Notes under the pieces: model-generated
The model's input: the letters and a program-made list of their open reading frames with translations, nothing else
Databases searched by the model: none
What the model was told of the DNA's origin: nothing
From: Torreya grandis
Lineage: Eukaryota > Streptophyta > Pinopsida > Cupressales > Taxaceae
NCBI GenBank assembly: GCA_037957365.1
Contig: JARHVA010001190.1
Location: forward strand, 3,168,001-3,232,000
DNA length: 64,000 bases
Direction: 5' to 3'
Translations under genes and position numbers: made by a program
Shown: piece by piece, positions 47,019 through 59,279 of the stretch
Numbering within the stretch: position 1 is the first letter of the stretch
How the letters are laid out: each line of letters starts with the position of its first letter

Positions 47019-47980
47019 TTCAATGAGATGTCTATATTTAGTGGCATCAACTAAATCTATTGAATCTTCATATCTTAATTTGAGATTCTATTCCATGGGT
47101 ACACTAAGAGGCTCACAATCCTCCATTCCAAACTTGCTCAAAATGTCACCAACATACTTATGTTGAGTGATGAAGAAATACTCTAGTTTTTGAAACTTCA
47201 ATACCCAAATAGTAATGAAGATAACTCAAACCAGTCATTTCAAAGCTTTTCATCAACTCTGATTTGAATTTTGTAGGGTATCATTTATTATTCCATGTGA
47301 TGAGCAAATCATAAACATCCACCACCATAAATACAACTATTTTGTCAATTATTTTGATAAAAAGAGTTACATTTTCAAACTCAAAATGTTTGAATTTCGT
47401 GTTCATGAGATGCTCATCTATTTTTTCATACCATGCTTGAGGGACTTGTTTCAAACCATTTATAAATTTTTGTAGTTTACATACCTTGTGCTCTTTTACA
47501 TTTACTAAAAAACCTATTGTTTTTATCATGTACACAATTTCTTTGAGGTCACCATTCAAGAATATAGTTCTGGCATCTATTTGGTGAATTTTCCATCCAT
47601 TATGAGCTACCAGAACCAACATGGTTTGAATGGTAGTCCATTTTCTTATAAGTGAAAAGTTTTATTGTAGTCAATTCCTTATATTTGAGCATACCCTTTT
47701 AGAATAAGCCTTGCTTTGTGCTTGTCAAGTGAGCCATCAACCTTATATTTATTTTGGTAGACTCATTTATAGCTAATCAGTTTGCAACCATATGAAGGAT
47801 CAACTAATTTTCAATTCTCATTTTTTACCAATACCCTATTGTGCTCATCTTTCATTGCTTTTCTCCAAGATTCAAGCTTCTTTGCCTATTTGAAAGATGT
47901 TGGTTCTGAATCAAATGCAACATTGAGTTATTCTTTTGGAGAATCATTCAAAGTGAGCCTTTTAATTCTATTTTGAATTT
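47019..47980 (-). pseudogene. copia reverse transcriptase
   Basis: Readable pieces are YKVDGSLDKHKARLILKGYA, the open 113 codons at 47281-47622 (GWKIHQIDARTIFLNGDLKE, LQKFINGLKQVPQAWYEKID, VDVYDLLITWN), and MEDCEPLSVPME, DATKYRHLIESL. The catalytic Y-V-D-D reads V-D-V-Y-D. The sequence stops exactly where the solo LTR begins. Confidence 0.9.
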
Positions 47981-47999
47981 ATTCAAGGGACTTGTCTAA

Positions 48000-49000
48000 T
48001 TATGATGTAGTTGCATGTGCATGTTTTTCCAAATTCATTAGGTTTCACATATTTCAATGTTTGAGTGGCCCACTTAGGCATTTTTTTTTTTAGGTGCTTC
48101 AAGTTCATCCTCTAAGGTTCCATCACTTTTTGCCCTCTATTCTAGTAGCCTCTATTTATTTTTTGATGCAGTTTCATTCTCCCCTTTAGGAGGAGTTTCA
48201 ATCTCATGTATAGGATACAATAGAAAACTAATAGATTCCCAACTGTGTGTCCCCCACTCATTGTCTGAAACATCCAAATCACTTTCTCTATAGACATCAA
48301 ACTTTGCATACTTTTCAAGTCAACTCAGTTGTCAATCAATATGCTCTTTATGATTTACAGACTCATAAAAGATAACTTCTATTGTGACAAGAAACTTCTC
48401 TTTCTCTTCATATAGCCTGTATGCTTTGGAGGATTCAAAATATCCTAAGTGGATGCATTTTTGACTCTGGTGGTCCAATTTATTTATCTTTTCCTTTAGA
48501 ATCAATGCATAACAAGTGGATCCAAAAAATATGAATATGTCACACTAAGGGAGATGACCACATCATATCTCATACATAGTCTTAGATTGTAGGGTTGTTG
48601 ATGGTGATTTATTAAGGAGTTATAATGTTATTTTAGCTACTTCATCCTAAAAGTACAAATTTGCCCTTTTGAAATACAACATTGCAAAAACTATATTCAT
48701 CATAGTTATGTTCATTATTTCTACAACTCCATTTTGTTGTGAACTGTATAAAATTATGAGATGATGTTTGATCCCATTTTTCTCAAGATATGATTCAAAT
48801 TTATTTGAAGTGAATTTACCACCATTATCTATCCTCAGTGTCTCAATGTGGGTTTGAACTTCATTTTCAATCATGTTTCAAAACTTCTAGAAAGTCTTGA
48901 AGGCATTTAATTTTTTATTCAAAAAGTATATCCATGTCATCCACCTATAGTGATCAATGAACAATATGAAGTACTTATGGCCACTAGTGGAGAGGATTGA
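48000..49000 (-). pseudogene. copia integrase
   Basis: The open 75 codons at 48647-48874 read IETLRIDNGGKFTSNKFESY and YSSQQNGVVEIMN, carrying the second catalytic Asp (in RIDNGG) and the Glu (in NGVVE). Flanking sequence continues the domain with stops, and 48000-48640 covers the degenerate C-terminal part. Integrase inserts element DNA. Confidence 0.88.
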
Positions 49001-49049
49001 AAGAGAACACAAGTATAAGTGAACATGTAAGTTTTTATCATCATTCCAC

Positions 49050-49290
49050 TAGGACTTCATAAATGGTTCTCTTGTGTGTTTAACCAAGATGCAGGGTTTA
49101 CACATTTCATCTAATTTCATAGGTAATATAGGCATGCCAAAAACACTATTCTTTTATAATACACAAATGTTGTTATCGTGAGTGTGCCTGAATCGATCAT
49201 GCCACAACAGGTTTGGATACATTTCATCTTCCATGAGATGAGTATAATTCATTGAGTTTGATGGCTCACCCCTAAGTTTGATTAGTTTTC
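49050..49290 (-). pseudogene. copia GAG-pre-integrase
   Basis: The minus strand reads LLWHDRFRHTHDNNICVL, then VFGMPILPMKL and CKPCILVKHTREPFM. The His and Cys ligands of the zinc-binding linker (H-x-x-x-x-x-H, C-x-x-C) are kept, though a stop interrupts the middle. Confidence 0.85.
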
Positions 49291-49299
49291 CTTCCTCAT

Positions 49300-49640
49300 G
49301 GTCAATCAAAACAATTTTATTGTCACTTTTTCTCCTAATTTTGACATCACCATTTCTAACATAATGGAATGGCCTTGTTGCCTTATGAGCACTAGGGATA
49401 AAAAAAAATTCAATTGAGAAAGGTAGAGAACAGTCTCAATTTTTTAGTCTAGAAGCCCTAGACACTTGAATCGAATTTTACCTCTTCCCTATGGTTGTAG
49501 ACTTGATCTATCTGTGAGGTATAATGAGCCACAACTTTCTTCACTATACTCCTTATATAATTATTTTTAACAACTAATATGTTGAGTGGCACCAATATCA
49601 AGAACCCAAGCATCAAACCATGAAGAACTGATCGAGACAT
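49300..49640 (-). pseudogene. copia protease
   Basis: The minus strand gives D-A-W-V-L-D-I-G-A-T-Q-H-I-S-C near 49560-49610, the copia protease motif with DSG changed to DIG. The following part is full of stops. It would have processed the element polyprotein. Confidence 0.75.
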
Positions 49641-49689
49641 TGTTTGCTTCATCATCTATACTAGAAAACATAGATTCACTGGTGAATTG

Positions 49690-50062
49690 TACTAAGATTG
49701 ACTCTTTTGATTATTTCTTTGATTTTTTCTCTTTCTTATGATATGCTTCAATTTTATCCCATGGAATCCTACATTTGTGAGACTCATGGCTTCCTTTTCT
49801 ATCATGTCATTCACAATAGAGGTTTTGTTTATTATCTTATTTTTTATTTTGACCACCATGATTTTCATTTTTTCCAACTTTTCCCTTGTACTTATTTTTG
49901 TACTTATTCTTGCCTTAATTTTTGGAATATGTGGCATTGTTTGATGTTTTAAAAGAGTTTTATTTGACATAGCACACACTTTCACCTATTATGGATTCAG
50001 ATTTTCTTCCAAAGGCCTTTTCTCTTTCTATCATCTTTTCAACTAACTGATCAAATGTGAGA
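49690..50062 (-). pseudogene. copia gag, C-terminal part with knuckle
   Basis: The minus strand at 49975-50057 reads LTFDQLVEKMIEREKAFGRK, the end of a UBN2-type copia Gag. Near 49760-49830 is a decayed knuckle region containing H-D-R-K-G-S-H-E-S-H-K-C. The gag frame is cut at 50062 by the Tat element and resumes at 62365. Confidence 0.82.
50058..50062. other. target site duplication TGAGA, left copy
   Basis: Identical to 62360-62364. It flanks the Tat element. Confidence 0.88.
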
Positions 50063-51236
50063 TGTATACACATAATATTTTTAACTTTTATCACATACTG
50101 ATACTTTACATCTTGTAATAACCCATTGAGACTTAATCTCTCTAAGTGCACACCCTAAGGTGTGCATCGAGAAAGGGGTGGGAAGACCTTTGGTGCTTCA
50201 TATAATTGTTGTCCCTTATTTCCATATTATTACCAATCCAACCAGATCCCCAAACCTTTCCCTAAGCTACTTCTCCCCCCTTGAGTATTCCTCCACTCTT
50301 TTTCTCTTTCCATTCCTCATTTTTTTATCTTAAACTCCTTTTGGTCAGTCAGTTGTACTAGGTCCACTAGGTCAACCCAGTATAGTTTACGAGTATTCTT
50401 TACTTTCTTAGCTTATTAGCCCTTTGGCTGACCTAGCTCAGACCTAGTAAATTATTTTTGAAAACACACTGGGTTGACTAGGTTGACCTTGTACAGTCGA
50501 TATTCTTGGAAGGATTTACGATAAGATCTACCTATATATATGTTATCATTTTGATCATTATTCATATGTGCAATCAAGAGTTATTATTCATTCGTGTTTC
50601 TTCACAATCTACTCTTCTAATATTCTACTTGAGGAGACTTAGCTTAGATTTCTTATTTAGTCTTGTGGATAAGTCTTGGATGCTTTGGCCTTTCTTATTG
50701 GTCCTTGCAAACCATAACAACCTCTTGTGAAGCCCCTTTGACCAAAGGAGATATTGAGTCTCGATATATTCATATTCAAGTAAGTATATTCTAACTTTGT
50801 TCTCCTCTCTTTTAGTAGATATAAGTAGCATAAGTTTTGGTTTAAATAATACTATATTTTATGTATTAGGGTGTTACTCATACTTACTTTAATTGAAGTT
50901 CCCTATACATGTTTATTTTATTATTTTTGACCCCCACTTTGTGCCACAAGCTTTGGTGTGCATTAAATTAGATTTACTTTCTTGTTATTAGAATAAGTGA
51001 AATGCCTTAAACCTTAGGACTTCATTAGGTTTATGTAATTATGTTAGACTGTAGGCTTTAGAACCCTTCCTAGCATGATATGTTGTGACAAGTGATCCCA
51101 TAATTGGGTCTAGTGGATCTCCATATTGATCATGCTCCCACTTAACAAGTGTATTCCCAATCGAAATTATAGGTATGCTCTATATTCTTCAAGCCAGGAC
51201 TGATTTATAGACATGATGCATTTTTGATTGCATACA
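50063..51236 (+). repeat. 5' LTR of the Tat element
   Basis: It aligns along its length with 61164-62359, with many scattered differences, so the insertion is old. It contains a two-fold GTCAAC...GTTGAC-type motif at 50360-50385 and 50460-50500. A CTATATATA TATA-like element lies near 50531. Related partial LTRs lie at 1-808 and 41830-42880. Confidence 0.93.
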
Positions 51237-51259
51237 TTTTGGTGAAATTGACATGAAAC
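51237..51259 (+). other. primer binding site, Asp-tRNA-like, decayed
   Basis: TTGGTGAAATTGACATGAAAC lines up with the Tat/Athila-type site TTGGCGCCGTTGCC-GGGGAAC at about 13 of 21 positions and directly follows the LTR end. Confidence 0.45.
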
Positions 51260-51369
51260 TAACCCTTATAGGATTTATTTCACTTTTTCATTCTTTTAGT
51301 CATTATTTTGAAAATCATTTTTATCATATATTTTGACACACTAGATAGATTCTATCACCCTAGCTATTT

Positions 51370-52790
51370 TTCTTTATGCATAGGTTTCTAGGAAAAGGCA
51401 ACTAAATCAACCCATTCAACCTAATACAAGTTTCTATCCTTTCAGACAATTAGTTCATCCTACTAGGTTGACCCAATCAACCCCTTACAGTTTCATCACT
51501 TTTTTAGCAAGTTCTTGTACAGCTTGATCGATTCTATCGACCTAGTTTGTAGGTTTCTCAAGAATACATCAAGGTTCTTCATTATCAATCTTCTTTAATT
51601 ACATCTCTAATCCACTAAGGTTTCTTTCTACATCTCTATTTCTTTCTTTTCTATCTTTTCTTTCATAGTTTGTAGTCTTTAAAACTTACATTGCACAGTC
51701 AACTAGATCGACCCTACTGACCCAATAATATTTTCTTTGTGCTATCTAAAATAACTAGATCAACACTACTGACCCAGTTCATTTTCAAACTTTGCTTCTA
51801 CAATACAAGTTTGACCTTGTCGACCCTATTCTATATTTTGTGCATATAGTGTCAACACTATACCTTGTTTCAAGTTAGAATTAACCTCATATATGTTAGT
51901 AATTAATTCACACTTTCTTTTCATGTTGCTTACATGATTATAATAGTTCACATAGTCTAATTAGAGGCTTTTAATTAAATTGGTTAGTTTCATTATTTAT
52001 ATTTTATGCACACACACCCAAATCACAAAAACATAAATAAGCACTTTAATATCCTGTCTACCCTAGGTCAACCTACTTGGATTTCATCACCAAGGGGGAA
52101 GCTGACTTGATGCTTTGGTCAAGTATAAAGTGTGGTTAATAGTATATTCTAGCTAAGCACCTGACACCCTTATTGTTTTGGTGTGTGAAGTGAAGGGGTA
52201 GGCCTATATTCTTACCACTACAGTCCCTTTCAGCTCAAACTATCTGAAACCATCCTTAGATTGTTATCTAGTACCTTGTTTATAGCCAACTTTCAATCAC
52301 ATTTAAAATCATTCTTAATAATTTAATAAACAATCAGGTTGACTAATTAGTTAACTTTACTTTCTAAGTTGTTTGCTTGTTATTTATTCAATCATGTGTG
52401 CAAAAACTTGCATTAGCTAGCGTTAGTGTAAGGATTTGTTATGTGTGCATCAATTGGATTGGCCAGTGTTGATCCAATTGATTGTGTGTTTCCTTTCATC
52501 TCTTACTTTCTTAGATTAGCTACAAAAATTACCTTATTTAAATTCATACTTGTTATCATATTTCTCTTTCTCCCTATCTATTGTGTTGGATTGACCTAGT
52601 CAACCTTGTACCTTTTTCAACCCTATTCACTGTATTAGATCAACCTAGTCAACCCTATACAATCTATAGCTTCCTTTACCCATCTTTTTCTTACCTTTGT
52701 TCACTATACTAGATCGACCCAGTCAATCTTATACAGTTTATAGGTCCTATTTTTTGTGCTTGATCAGCCCAGTTGACCCTGTACTATTTT
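51370..52790 (+). repeat. leader with dispersed GACC/GTCAACC motif
   Basis: Between primer site and gag, a word near CTAGATCGACC...GTCAACC...TACA recurs at least ten times at irregular spacing (for example 51466-51490, 51525-51550, 51702-51727, 52590-52615, 52632-52655, 52702-52740, 52765-52790). The same word occurs in the LTRs. No long open frame is present. Confidence 0.75.
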
Positions 52791-52859
52791 TCATTTTCCC
52801 TATTTATCAATCTAATTCTTTATCTTTCCAATTTTGCATTATGTTCATATTTTTTCAAT

Positions 52860-54320
52860 CAAAATGAAATCTCCTATAAAAAATTTCTTGGATATCTTTA
52901 ATCTATTTAGATACTATATGGGATGTTCATTTCTTCCTCTTTTTTCCTCCCAAGAGCATCATCACTCTTGGACACCTCTTCTCCTCCTTCATCCATGAAT
53001 TATAACATGGTGCAAATAACACCTCAAGATGAAGTTGATGGCTCTGATCCTTTCTATACTCATCAAAAAACTTCTCAAAATCTTTAAACTAATGGGAGAG
53101 TGATTGATACAAGTTTACTTAACAATCCCACTAGTAATCCTTCTTTTAGTAATCCTTCTTTTAGCAATCCTCCCCCTAATACCACTATGGGGAGAGTTAT
53201 TACAAAGACCAACCCACCTCCCAATACAACCCAAATTTTATCCCAAGTCATTCAACAAATGAATATTATGAAAAATTCTAATACCAACCAAATGATGCAA
53301 CTTCAACAACACTTAATCAATGTGGCTAATCAACCTCCAACTATTCATCCTCAAGCTAATCCTAATTATCTTCCTCCACCTCAGGGATGTCTCAAATATT
53401 GTTATTCCTCAATCCATAATGAATAACAAGATGCTTCAAACTATTCAAAATAAGTCTTTAGCTCTCTTCATTATTTCCATTAATATTGGTAACATATCTC
53501 CAATTATCAAATATGATGGGACTAAAGACCTTGCCTCATTTCTTAAAGCCTTTGGCAACCTTTACAAAGAATGGATCCAAACTAATACATTCACCACTAC
53601 TAAACTCTTCGTCAAAACTTTTACCAGGGATGTATTAGAATGGTATTATCAACATCTCTAACATTCTATTTGGAAACTTGAAGATTTGGTTAATCATTTG
53701 GTTAAATAATTTTAACACAATGATTTTCTTAAAAATTATCTTAGCCACTTCATCAATGCTAAGAAATGTTCCACTAAATCAGCTCATGACTTTATCAAAA
53801 GATGGAAATATTTAGCTTATAAAGTTGATCATAACATGAATGATGATAATCTATTCAAACTCTTTATCATGGATATAACTCCTCTCCAATATAAGGTTCA
53901 AACCTTTGATCTTCAAACACTTAATGAAGCTCTTGATCAAGCTAAACATCAAGACTTTCTTATGAAGCAATTTGAACCTAATCCTAAACTACTTAAAGGA
54001 TATTTCCAAACATATAATGCTATCACTAGTAATGCTCTGCAAACCAAACAAGGGGTTGTCAAAACTAATATTCCTTCACCTTCTCATACCCCTCTTTTAG
54101 TTCATCAAATAAAACAATTTTTACCACCCTCAAAATCTTTCATCTATCCCAATACTCCTCATAACTGGTATGATCCTAATCTATTTTGTTATTTTCATGC
54201 CAACATTGGGCATTCTCATGAATCTTGTAGAGGGATCAATAAATTTGTTGTCTCCTATATGTTTGGTGATTCATTCAATCATGAAGCTATGATCAATCTT
54301 CATCATAAATAATACACTGT
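52860..54320 (+). pseudogene. Tat gag
   Basis: A Pro/Asn/Gln-rich N-terminal part (53100-53400) contains a 15-bp repeat (S-F-S-N-P) and precedes the Retrotrans_gag core: GTKDLASFLKAFGNLYKEW, RDVLEWYYQHL, HDFIKRWKYLAYKVDHNMND and FKLFIMDITPLQYKVQTFDL. The C-terminal part (53836-54312, open 158 codons) ends in FCYFHANIGHSHESCRG, the C-x-F-H-x(4)-G-H-x(4)-C signature of Tat Gags. Frameshifts lie near 53090 and 53400, and stops follow 53661. Confidence 0.88.
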
Positions 54321-54329
54321 TGATTCTCA

Positions 54330-54980
54330 AAAATGGTAAACTTTCAAAACTTCTACCTCCAATAACAAAAAAATTTCTTCTAATAATCCAGCAAATATCA
54401 AAGATGTTTATGCCATTGACACTAATTATGATCAAGAATATAACAACTCTCAATATGTCAACACTGTCAAGGTCAATTATCATCATAAACTGACTCACAA
54501 AGATCATGTTACCAAACCTAAAAATCCATCTTTAGAAGAACAACATATTAAAGATACTACCACCTCTAATATTGATTCAGAAGCACCTAAAGAAAAACTT
54601 CCTCCTTCCGATCCTCCAACCACATATATACTTTTCAATAATACTTTACCTTCTAAAACTCATGTTGGTTATTCTAAATCTCATTGGAATTTTCTTGAAG
54701 AACTCAACTCTATGCCTTGAAAGATTTCACATATGGAGTTGGTTCGCACATCATCCTATCATCATAAATTCCTTATGCAACAACTTCAAGAAATTGAAGA
54801 TTCATCCTCCATCGATGAAGAACCACATTCTATTGATTCTCAACCTACTAATGTCAACACCATTGAAACCTCATGTTCTTCTTCCAAGACTTCTATTGAG
54901 TTTCTTGAAGAGGACATGATCAATGATGAAATTCTTTTTCATGATGATGATATGTCACTCTTTATTAAAATAGCCATTAA
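54330..54980 (+). pseudogene. Tat gag-protease linker
   Basis: Coding-like sequence with stops includes the open piece 54733-54996, which is acidic and Ser-rich (IEFLEEDMINDEILFHDDDM). I recognise no domain. It connects gag to protease in the same direction. Confidence 0.5.
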
Positions 54981-54984
54981 TACC

Positions 54985-55300
54985 ACTCTTATCTAAAAAG
55001 TCTTAGTTGATGAAGGCTCTAATATTAATGTGACATCCTTGTGGCTTATGCAACAACTTAGTTATAACAAGGATCATCTCAAGCAAACTTGTCTTACTTG
55101 TCATGGTTTTGATAAGACAAATCAAAATCCACTTGGTTGTATTTGGCTTCCATTAACCATAGGACCTAAGAACATTTGAACCAAATTTATGGTCTTTGAT
55201 CTCCCTTTATCTTACAATATCCTCTTTGGTCATCTATAGACTCATCGAATGAGATCCATTACTTGTTCTGGTATTCAATGTATTAAATTCTTACATAATG
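54985..55300 (+). pseudogene. Tat aspartic protease
   Basis: VLVDEGSNINVTSLW carries the active site, normally D-G-G-S or D-S-G-S, here D-E-G-S. YNILFGHL, then HRMRSITCSGIQCIKFLHNV match the flap and end of Tat proteases. Stops lie at the start, near 55180 and in the H-L-stop-T-H-R stretch. Confidence 0.82.
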
Positions 55301-56410
55301 TAAAATGGTATAAGCATGAAGGTGATCCCAATCCATGGAGTATCCAACATCCTAATCCTAAACCTCAATATCATATTCCTACAAATCTTAAAATTAACAA
55401 TATTCATTTATCCGAGTTCATCAACATGAGTACTAATTTACAAGTTACTCTTGAGGATTCTGATGATGATGAGCCCAATGAATTGCAACACACTTGCAAT
55501 ACTACTAGTTTAACTCCATATATTTCATAGTGACTTCCTCCTCTATTACCAAGAGACTATATTATTCCTCTTATTAATGAGATTGCTGACTTTCCCCCTC
55601 CATGCAATGCTTAGGATCCTTCTTTACCAGAATATGCCTTCACTTGAAATTATTTTGAATTGGATAAATCATTTCAAGATATTCTTATCATGTCTCCTCA
55701 TACATTCAACAATATTGGGATTTCACCTTCTAAAACTCCCTCTGATTATCAAGCTTGTATGATTTCTCCAACATATGGCGACAACTATATCATGACCTAA
55801 ACTCAATCTAGAGACTTGGATGTCTAGCATTACCAAAAAAATTTAGCCTAAATCCATGATTTTAATCAGGATGTGCATACTATTTCTGTGGATCATACCT
55901 TAGATCTTGAGGGTCATGTGCCTCTCGTTAATCCTCCTCTTATTGATGTTCCTTGGGTGGTAGAGCAAATTATATCTTTTGAACCTTCATAAATATCTAC
56001 ATCTCCTTTACCACATATTAATCAAATCATTGCAACCAATCCTTCTCCCATCATTGAATCCATTGATATACCAATATTTTTTATTCCATCTACTTCTTTT
56101 TCCCCTAAAATTACACTAGATGCCAAGGCAAATGATGTCCATCAGATTAATTCTGAGTATGATAACCATGGAAATCGAATTCTTTATCCTGAAGTAGAAG
56201 TCAAATATTATGGTTCTCTTCCTACCTTGCCTAGTGATGAAGCTATTCTTGAGTTACTTCATGCCTAAGAACCTCAACTTTCTCGATAGCATCATAAACT
56301 TGGAAATTCAAAACTAAAACTCCTTGCTTCAAAAACTTCATTGCTAGCATTGATCCTAAAACAAATCCAATTTTAGCATTATTTAATGCACCATACCACT
56401 TTCAAGATGG
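55300..56410 (+). pseudogene. Tat protease-RT linker
   Basis: Coding-like, Pro/Ile-rich sequence with many stops. Tat elements usually have a long poorly conserved linker here. No domain is recognisable. Confidence 0.5.
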
Positions 56411-56417
56411 TAATGAC

Positions 56418-57236
56418 ATGTTTATCAAAGAAACCACTCCCATAAAATATAGTACACCATCTTGTCCTCGACCGATTACAGTCTCTCAAGAGCTTTCACC
56501 TACTGAACATGATAATTTTAACTTATTCCTTGACAAATATCATGAAGCTTTTATTTGGCCCTATGAGGACATACCTGACATTGACCCTAGCATTATAGTG
56601 CATAATATCATTACTTATCCCAATTCCAATCCTGTGTGTCAAAAGCAAACAACATTTTCACCTGAAGTTTCAACCTTATGTCATAAGGAAATCATCAAAT
56701 TACTTGATGCTAAATTTATTAAACCAGTGGATTATTCTAAATGGGTTTCCAACATTGTTCCTATTCGATATAAAGTCACTATGTTTATTCACATGTCTAT
56801 TCATTTCTACAACTTTAATGTTGTTTATCCTAAGGATAACTTCCCCTTACCTTCAATAGATGCCATCATCAATTCCACAGCTAGTTACGAAATATTATCT
56901 CTTATAGATGGTTTCTTGGGATACAATCATATTCATATAGTTCTTGAAGACCAAAATAAGACTAATTTAACCATGGAATGGGGCACTTATTTTTATGTCA
57001 AAATGCCCTTCAGTCTCAAAAATGTGGGAGCTACTTACCAACATGTAATGACTCACATCTTTCATGATTTTATTCACAAAATTGTTGAAACTTGTGTGGA
57101 TGATATTATTAATAAATCCAAACATCGTAAGAATCATCTTTCTAATCTTGCTATCATCTTTGACCATATCCTTAAATATAAATTTAGACTTAATCCTTAC
57201 AAATGTGTCTTTGGAGTCACATTTGAAAAAAAATAG
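56418..57236 (+). pseudogene. Tat reverse transcriptase, open 272-codon piece
   Basis: This is the longest open frame in the window. Landmarks in order are KEIIKLLDAKFIKPVDYSKW (entry), SNIVPIRYK, DNFPLPSIDAIINSTASYEI, LSLIDGFLGYNHIHIVLEDQ (first catalytic Asp), TYFYVKMPFSLKNVGATYQH and CVDDIINKSKHRKNHL with the paired catalytic Asp residues intact. It reads on to NPYKCVFGV. The start ATG at 56418 is arbitrary, since the ORF is part of a polyprotein. It is followed by a stop and a frame change. The frame is remarkably clean for an otherwise decayed element. Confidence 0.93.
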
Positions 57237-57700
57237 GATTCTTAGTCTCTCTCTACAGTATTGATGTTGACCCTGCCAAAATTAGTGTTATCAACAACAT
57301 GTCCATTCCTCATTGTATTCTTGACATTCATACTTATCTAGGTAAGCTTGGGTCAATTAGATGTTTCATCCCTGAAATGGCATATCAAATTCACTCTATC
57401 AATTTCATTCTCAAGAAAAGTATTGCTTTAGAATGGATGGATCCATGTCAAAAAGCCTTTGATAACATGAAAGAGTCTTTGCTTCATCCACCTACACTTC
57501 ATCCTCCTTCCAATGATAAACCTTTGATTTTATATACTTCTTCCACACATATTTTAGTTGGGGTAATGCTTGCCCAACAAGATGATATAGGAAGAGAGTA
57601 TGATATCTACTACATTAGTTGAGGCTTCATCATTTATGAAACATGTTATACCAAAATTGATCATGATTGCTTCGTTATCTATTTTATGGTTGAAAAAGCT
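57237..57700 (+). pseudogene. Tat RT thumb and first RNase H
   Basis: The open piece 57299-57622 gives CILDIHTYLGKLGSIRCFIP, QKAFDNMKESLLHPPTLHPP and LILYTSSTHILVGVMLAQQD, then the frame shifts to RGFIIYETCYTKIDHDC. This is the gypsy RT connection and the usual (degenerate in Tat) RNase H. Several catalytic residues are lost. Confidence 0.85.
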
Positions 57701-58084
57701 TCATCATTATATGCTTTACCAAACTACTTATGTCATTGTTCATTCTGACCCCTTTCATCATTTCTTCTCCAAATCCTTTCTTCCTAGAGATAGAGTTGGC
57801 ATATAGATGGTCCTCCTTATAGAATTTAATCTTCGTATTGTCACTCAAAAAGTTGTTAAAGGTAAAGTCATAGCTAACTAACTTGTTGTAGCTCCCATTC
57901 CAGCCACTTTTTTCCTTCAATATGACCTTTCAGATGACAATATCCTTTACATTGAAGGTCTTAATCAAGTTATCTCTCTTAAAGATTATTTTCATAGCTT
58001 TATTTTCGATCTTGAATCCAACTAACTTGATGAATCTTCTACTTTCTCCGGTAATACTAAACCAAAGATAGTTATCAAGGAGAT

Positions 58085-58490
58085 CCCTAAAATCAATGTT
58101 GAATTGCATGAGAATACTTGGACCCTTCACTTTGATGGTGCTAAATGCCTTTAAGGAGTTGGGGCAGGTTGCATTCTCACAAGTCCTTTTGGTAAAATCA
58201 TTCATTTAGTTTTTCACTTCACTTTTGATGTCACCAAAAATATGGCTGAGTACGAAGCTCTAATCTTAGGCACGAGAGTTACTCTTGACTTAGACATTCA
58301 ATACCTTCATGCTTTAGGTGATTCTCAACTTATTCTCCATCAAGTTAGTGGTGATTATCAATGTAAAAGTGAATATCTTATCACCCATCATCAAATTGCA
58401 ACCACTCTTGCTAAGGATTTTATCTCTTTTACCATTGAGCCTATTCTTAGAGATAAAAATTCCATTGTTGATCCTCTTGCCTCTTCAGCT
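58085..58490 (+). pseudogene. Tat second, archaeal-type RNase H
   Basis: WTLHFDGAKC (first Asp) is followed by a stop at 58153, then VGAGCILTSPFGKIIH, MAEYEALILGTRVTLDLDIQ (Glu), HALGDSQLILHQVSGDYQCK (Asp) and NSIVDPLASSAS (last Asp region). All four acid positions can be read. A second RNase H between the first one and integrase defines the Tat group. The open part 58242-58757 also covers the spacer to integrase. Confidence 0.9.
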
Positions 58491-58679
58491 TCTTTATTTC
58501 ATCCACATCAATTTCTTTATGATCATTCTTTTCTTATACAAATAATAAAATCTCCATCTTCAACTCAACTACCAGATTCGCTTATTTTTCATATTGAGGT
58601 TATTACCATTAAACAAATTCCTTGGTGTAAAGACATCATTCAATTCTTAGAAAACCAAACTTATCTTCCTAATTTAGAC

Positions 58680-58890
58680 TCTCGTAAAAAGACACATTCA
58701 CAAACAAGCTTTCAAATATGTATTTCGACACAACATCTTTTATTATCGCAACACTGAATGTACCTTTTTCCATTATATTATGCAGTATGAGGTTTCTCCT
58801 CTTCTTAAACAAGCACATGGGGGCATTTGTGGTGGTCATTATAATAGACATGCTATAGCATACAAATACCTATGTATGGGTTAATTTTAG
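58680..58890 (+). pseudogene. Tat integrase, N-terminal zinc domain only
   Basis: Reads FKYVFRHNIFYYRNTE, EVSPLLKQAHGGICGGHYNR, HAIAYKYLCMG. The H-G-x-C-G-G-H part of the HHCC zinc domain is clear. Sequence matching integrase ends near 58890. No D-D-E core can be found before the 3' LTR, so the catalytic domain was lost by deletion or replaced. Confidence 0.85.
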
Positions 58891-58928
58891 TCTACTCTAT
58901 CTTCTTGTAATTTTTCTTATTTTTTGTA

Positions 58929-59265
58929 CCCATTGAGTTTTTCTTTTGTGAGTTGCTTTGTAAGACCATGGATAGGACCTAGCATTCCTCACAAAACCAC
59001 TATCTTTTATCTTTTTTTTTTCATTATTGTTGCATACGAATGATGTTTTAGCATCCTTTGGGTTTTTTTTGTGAGTTGCTTTGTAAGACTATGGATAGGA
59101 CCTGACATCCTTCACAAAATACTAATATTTCTTTGCTTACCTCAAGTTTATTCTCTCTTTCTTGTCAACACCCTCGTAGGTCTCTCTTTTATGAGTTGTT
59201 TTATAAGACCATGGATAGGACCCATCCATCCTCATAGAATTACCACCTTTTCATGTTCTTGATCT
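58929..59265 (+). repeat. three tandem copies of a ~120-bp unit
   Basis: A conserved 30-bp core (GAGTTG then TAAGACCATGGATAGGACC) occurs at 58951, 59073 and 59193, spaced 122 and 120 bp. Each is preceded by a T-rich stretch and followed by a variable TCCTCACAAAA-like stretch. It lies just beyond the truncated integrase. Confidence 0.9.
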
Positions 59266-59279
59266 TTGTTCTCAAACTT

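Noticed and set aside
49458..49655. 65-codon minus-strand ORF as protease
   Set aside because: The true protease text (L-D-I-G-A-T-Q-H) is in another frame; this ORF is a shadow.
49698..49952. Plus-strand hydrophobic ORFs at 49.7-49.95 kb as membrane proteins
   Set aside because: They are antisense to the basic gag and zinc-knuckle region of the copia element, which makes Phe/Ile-rich shadows.
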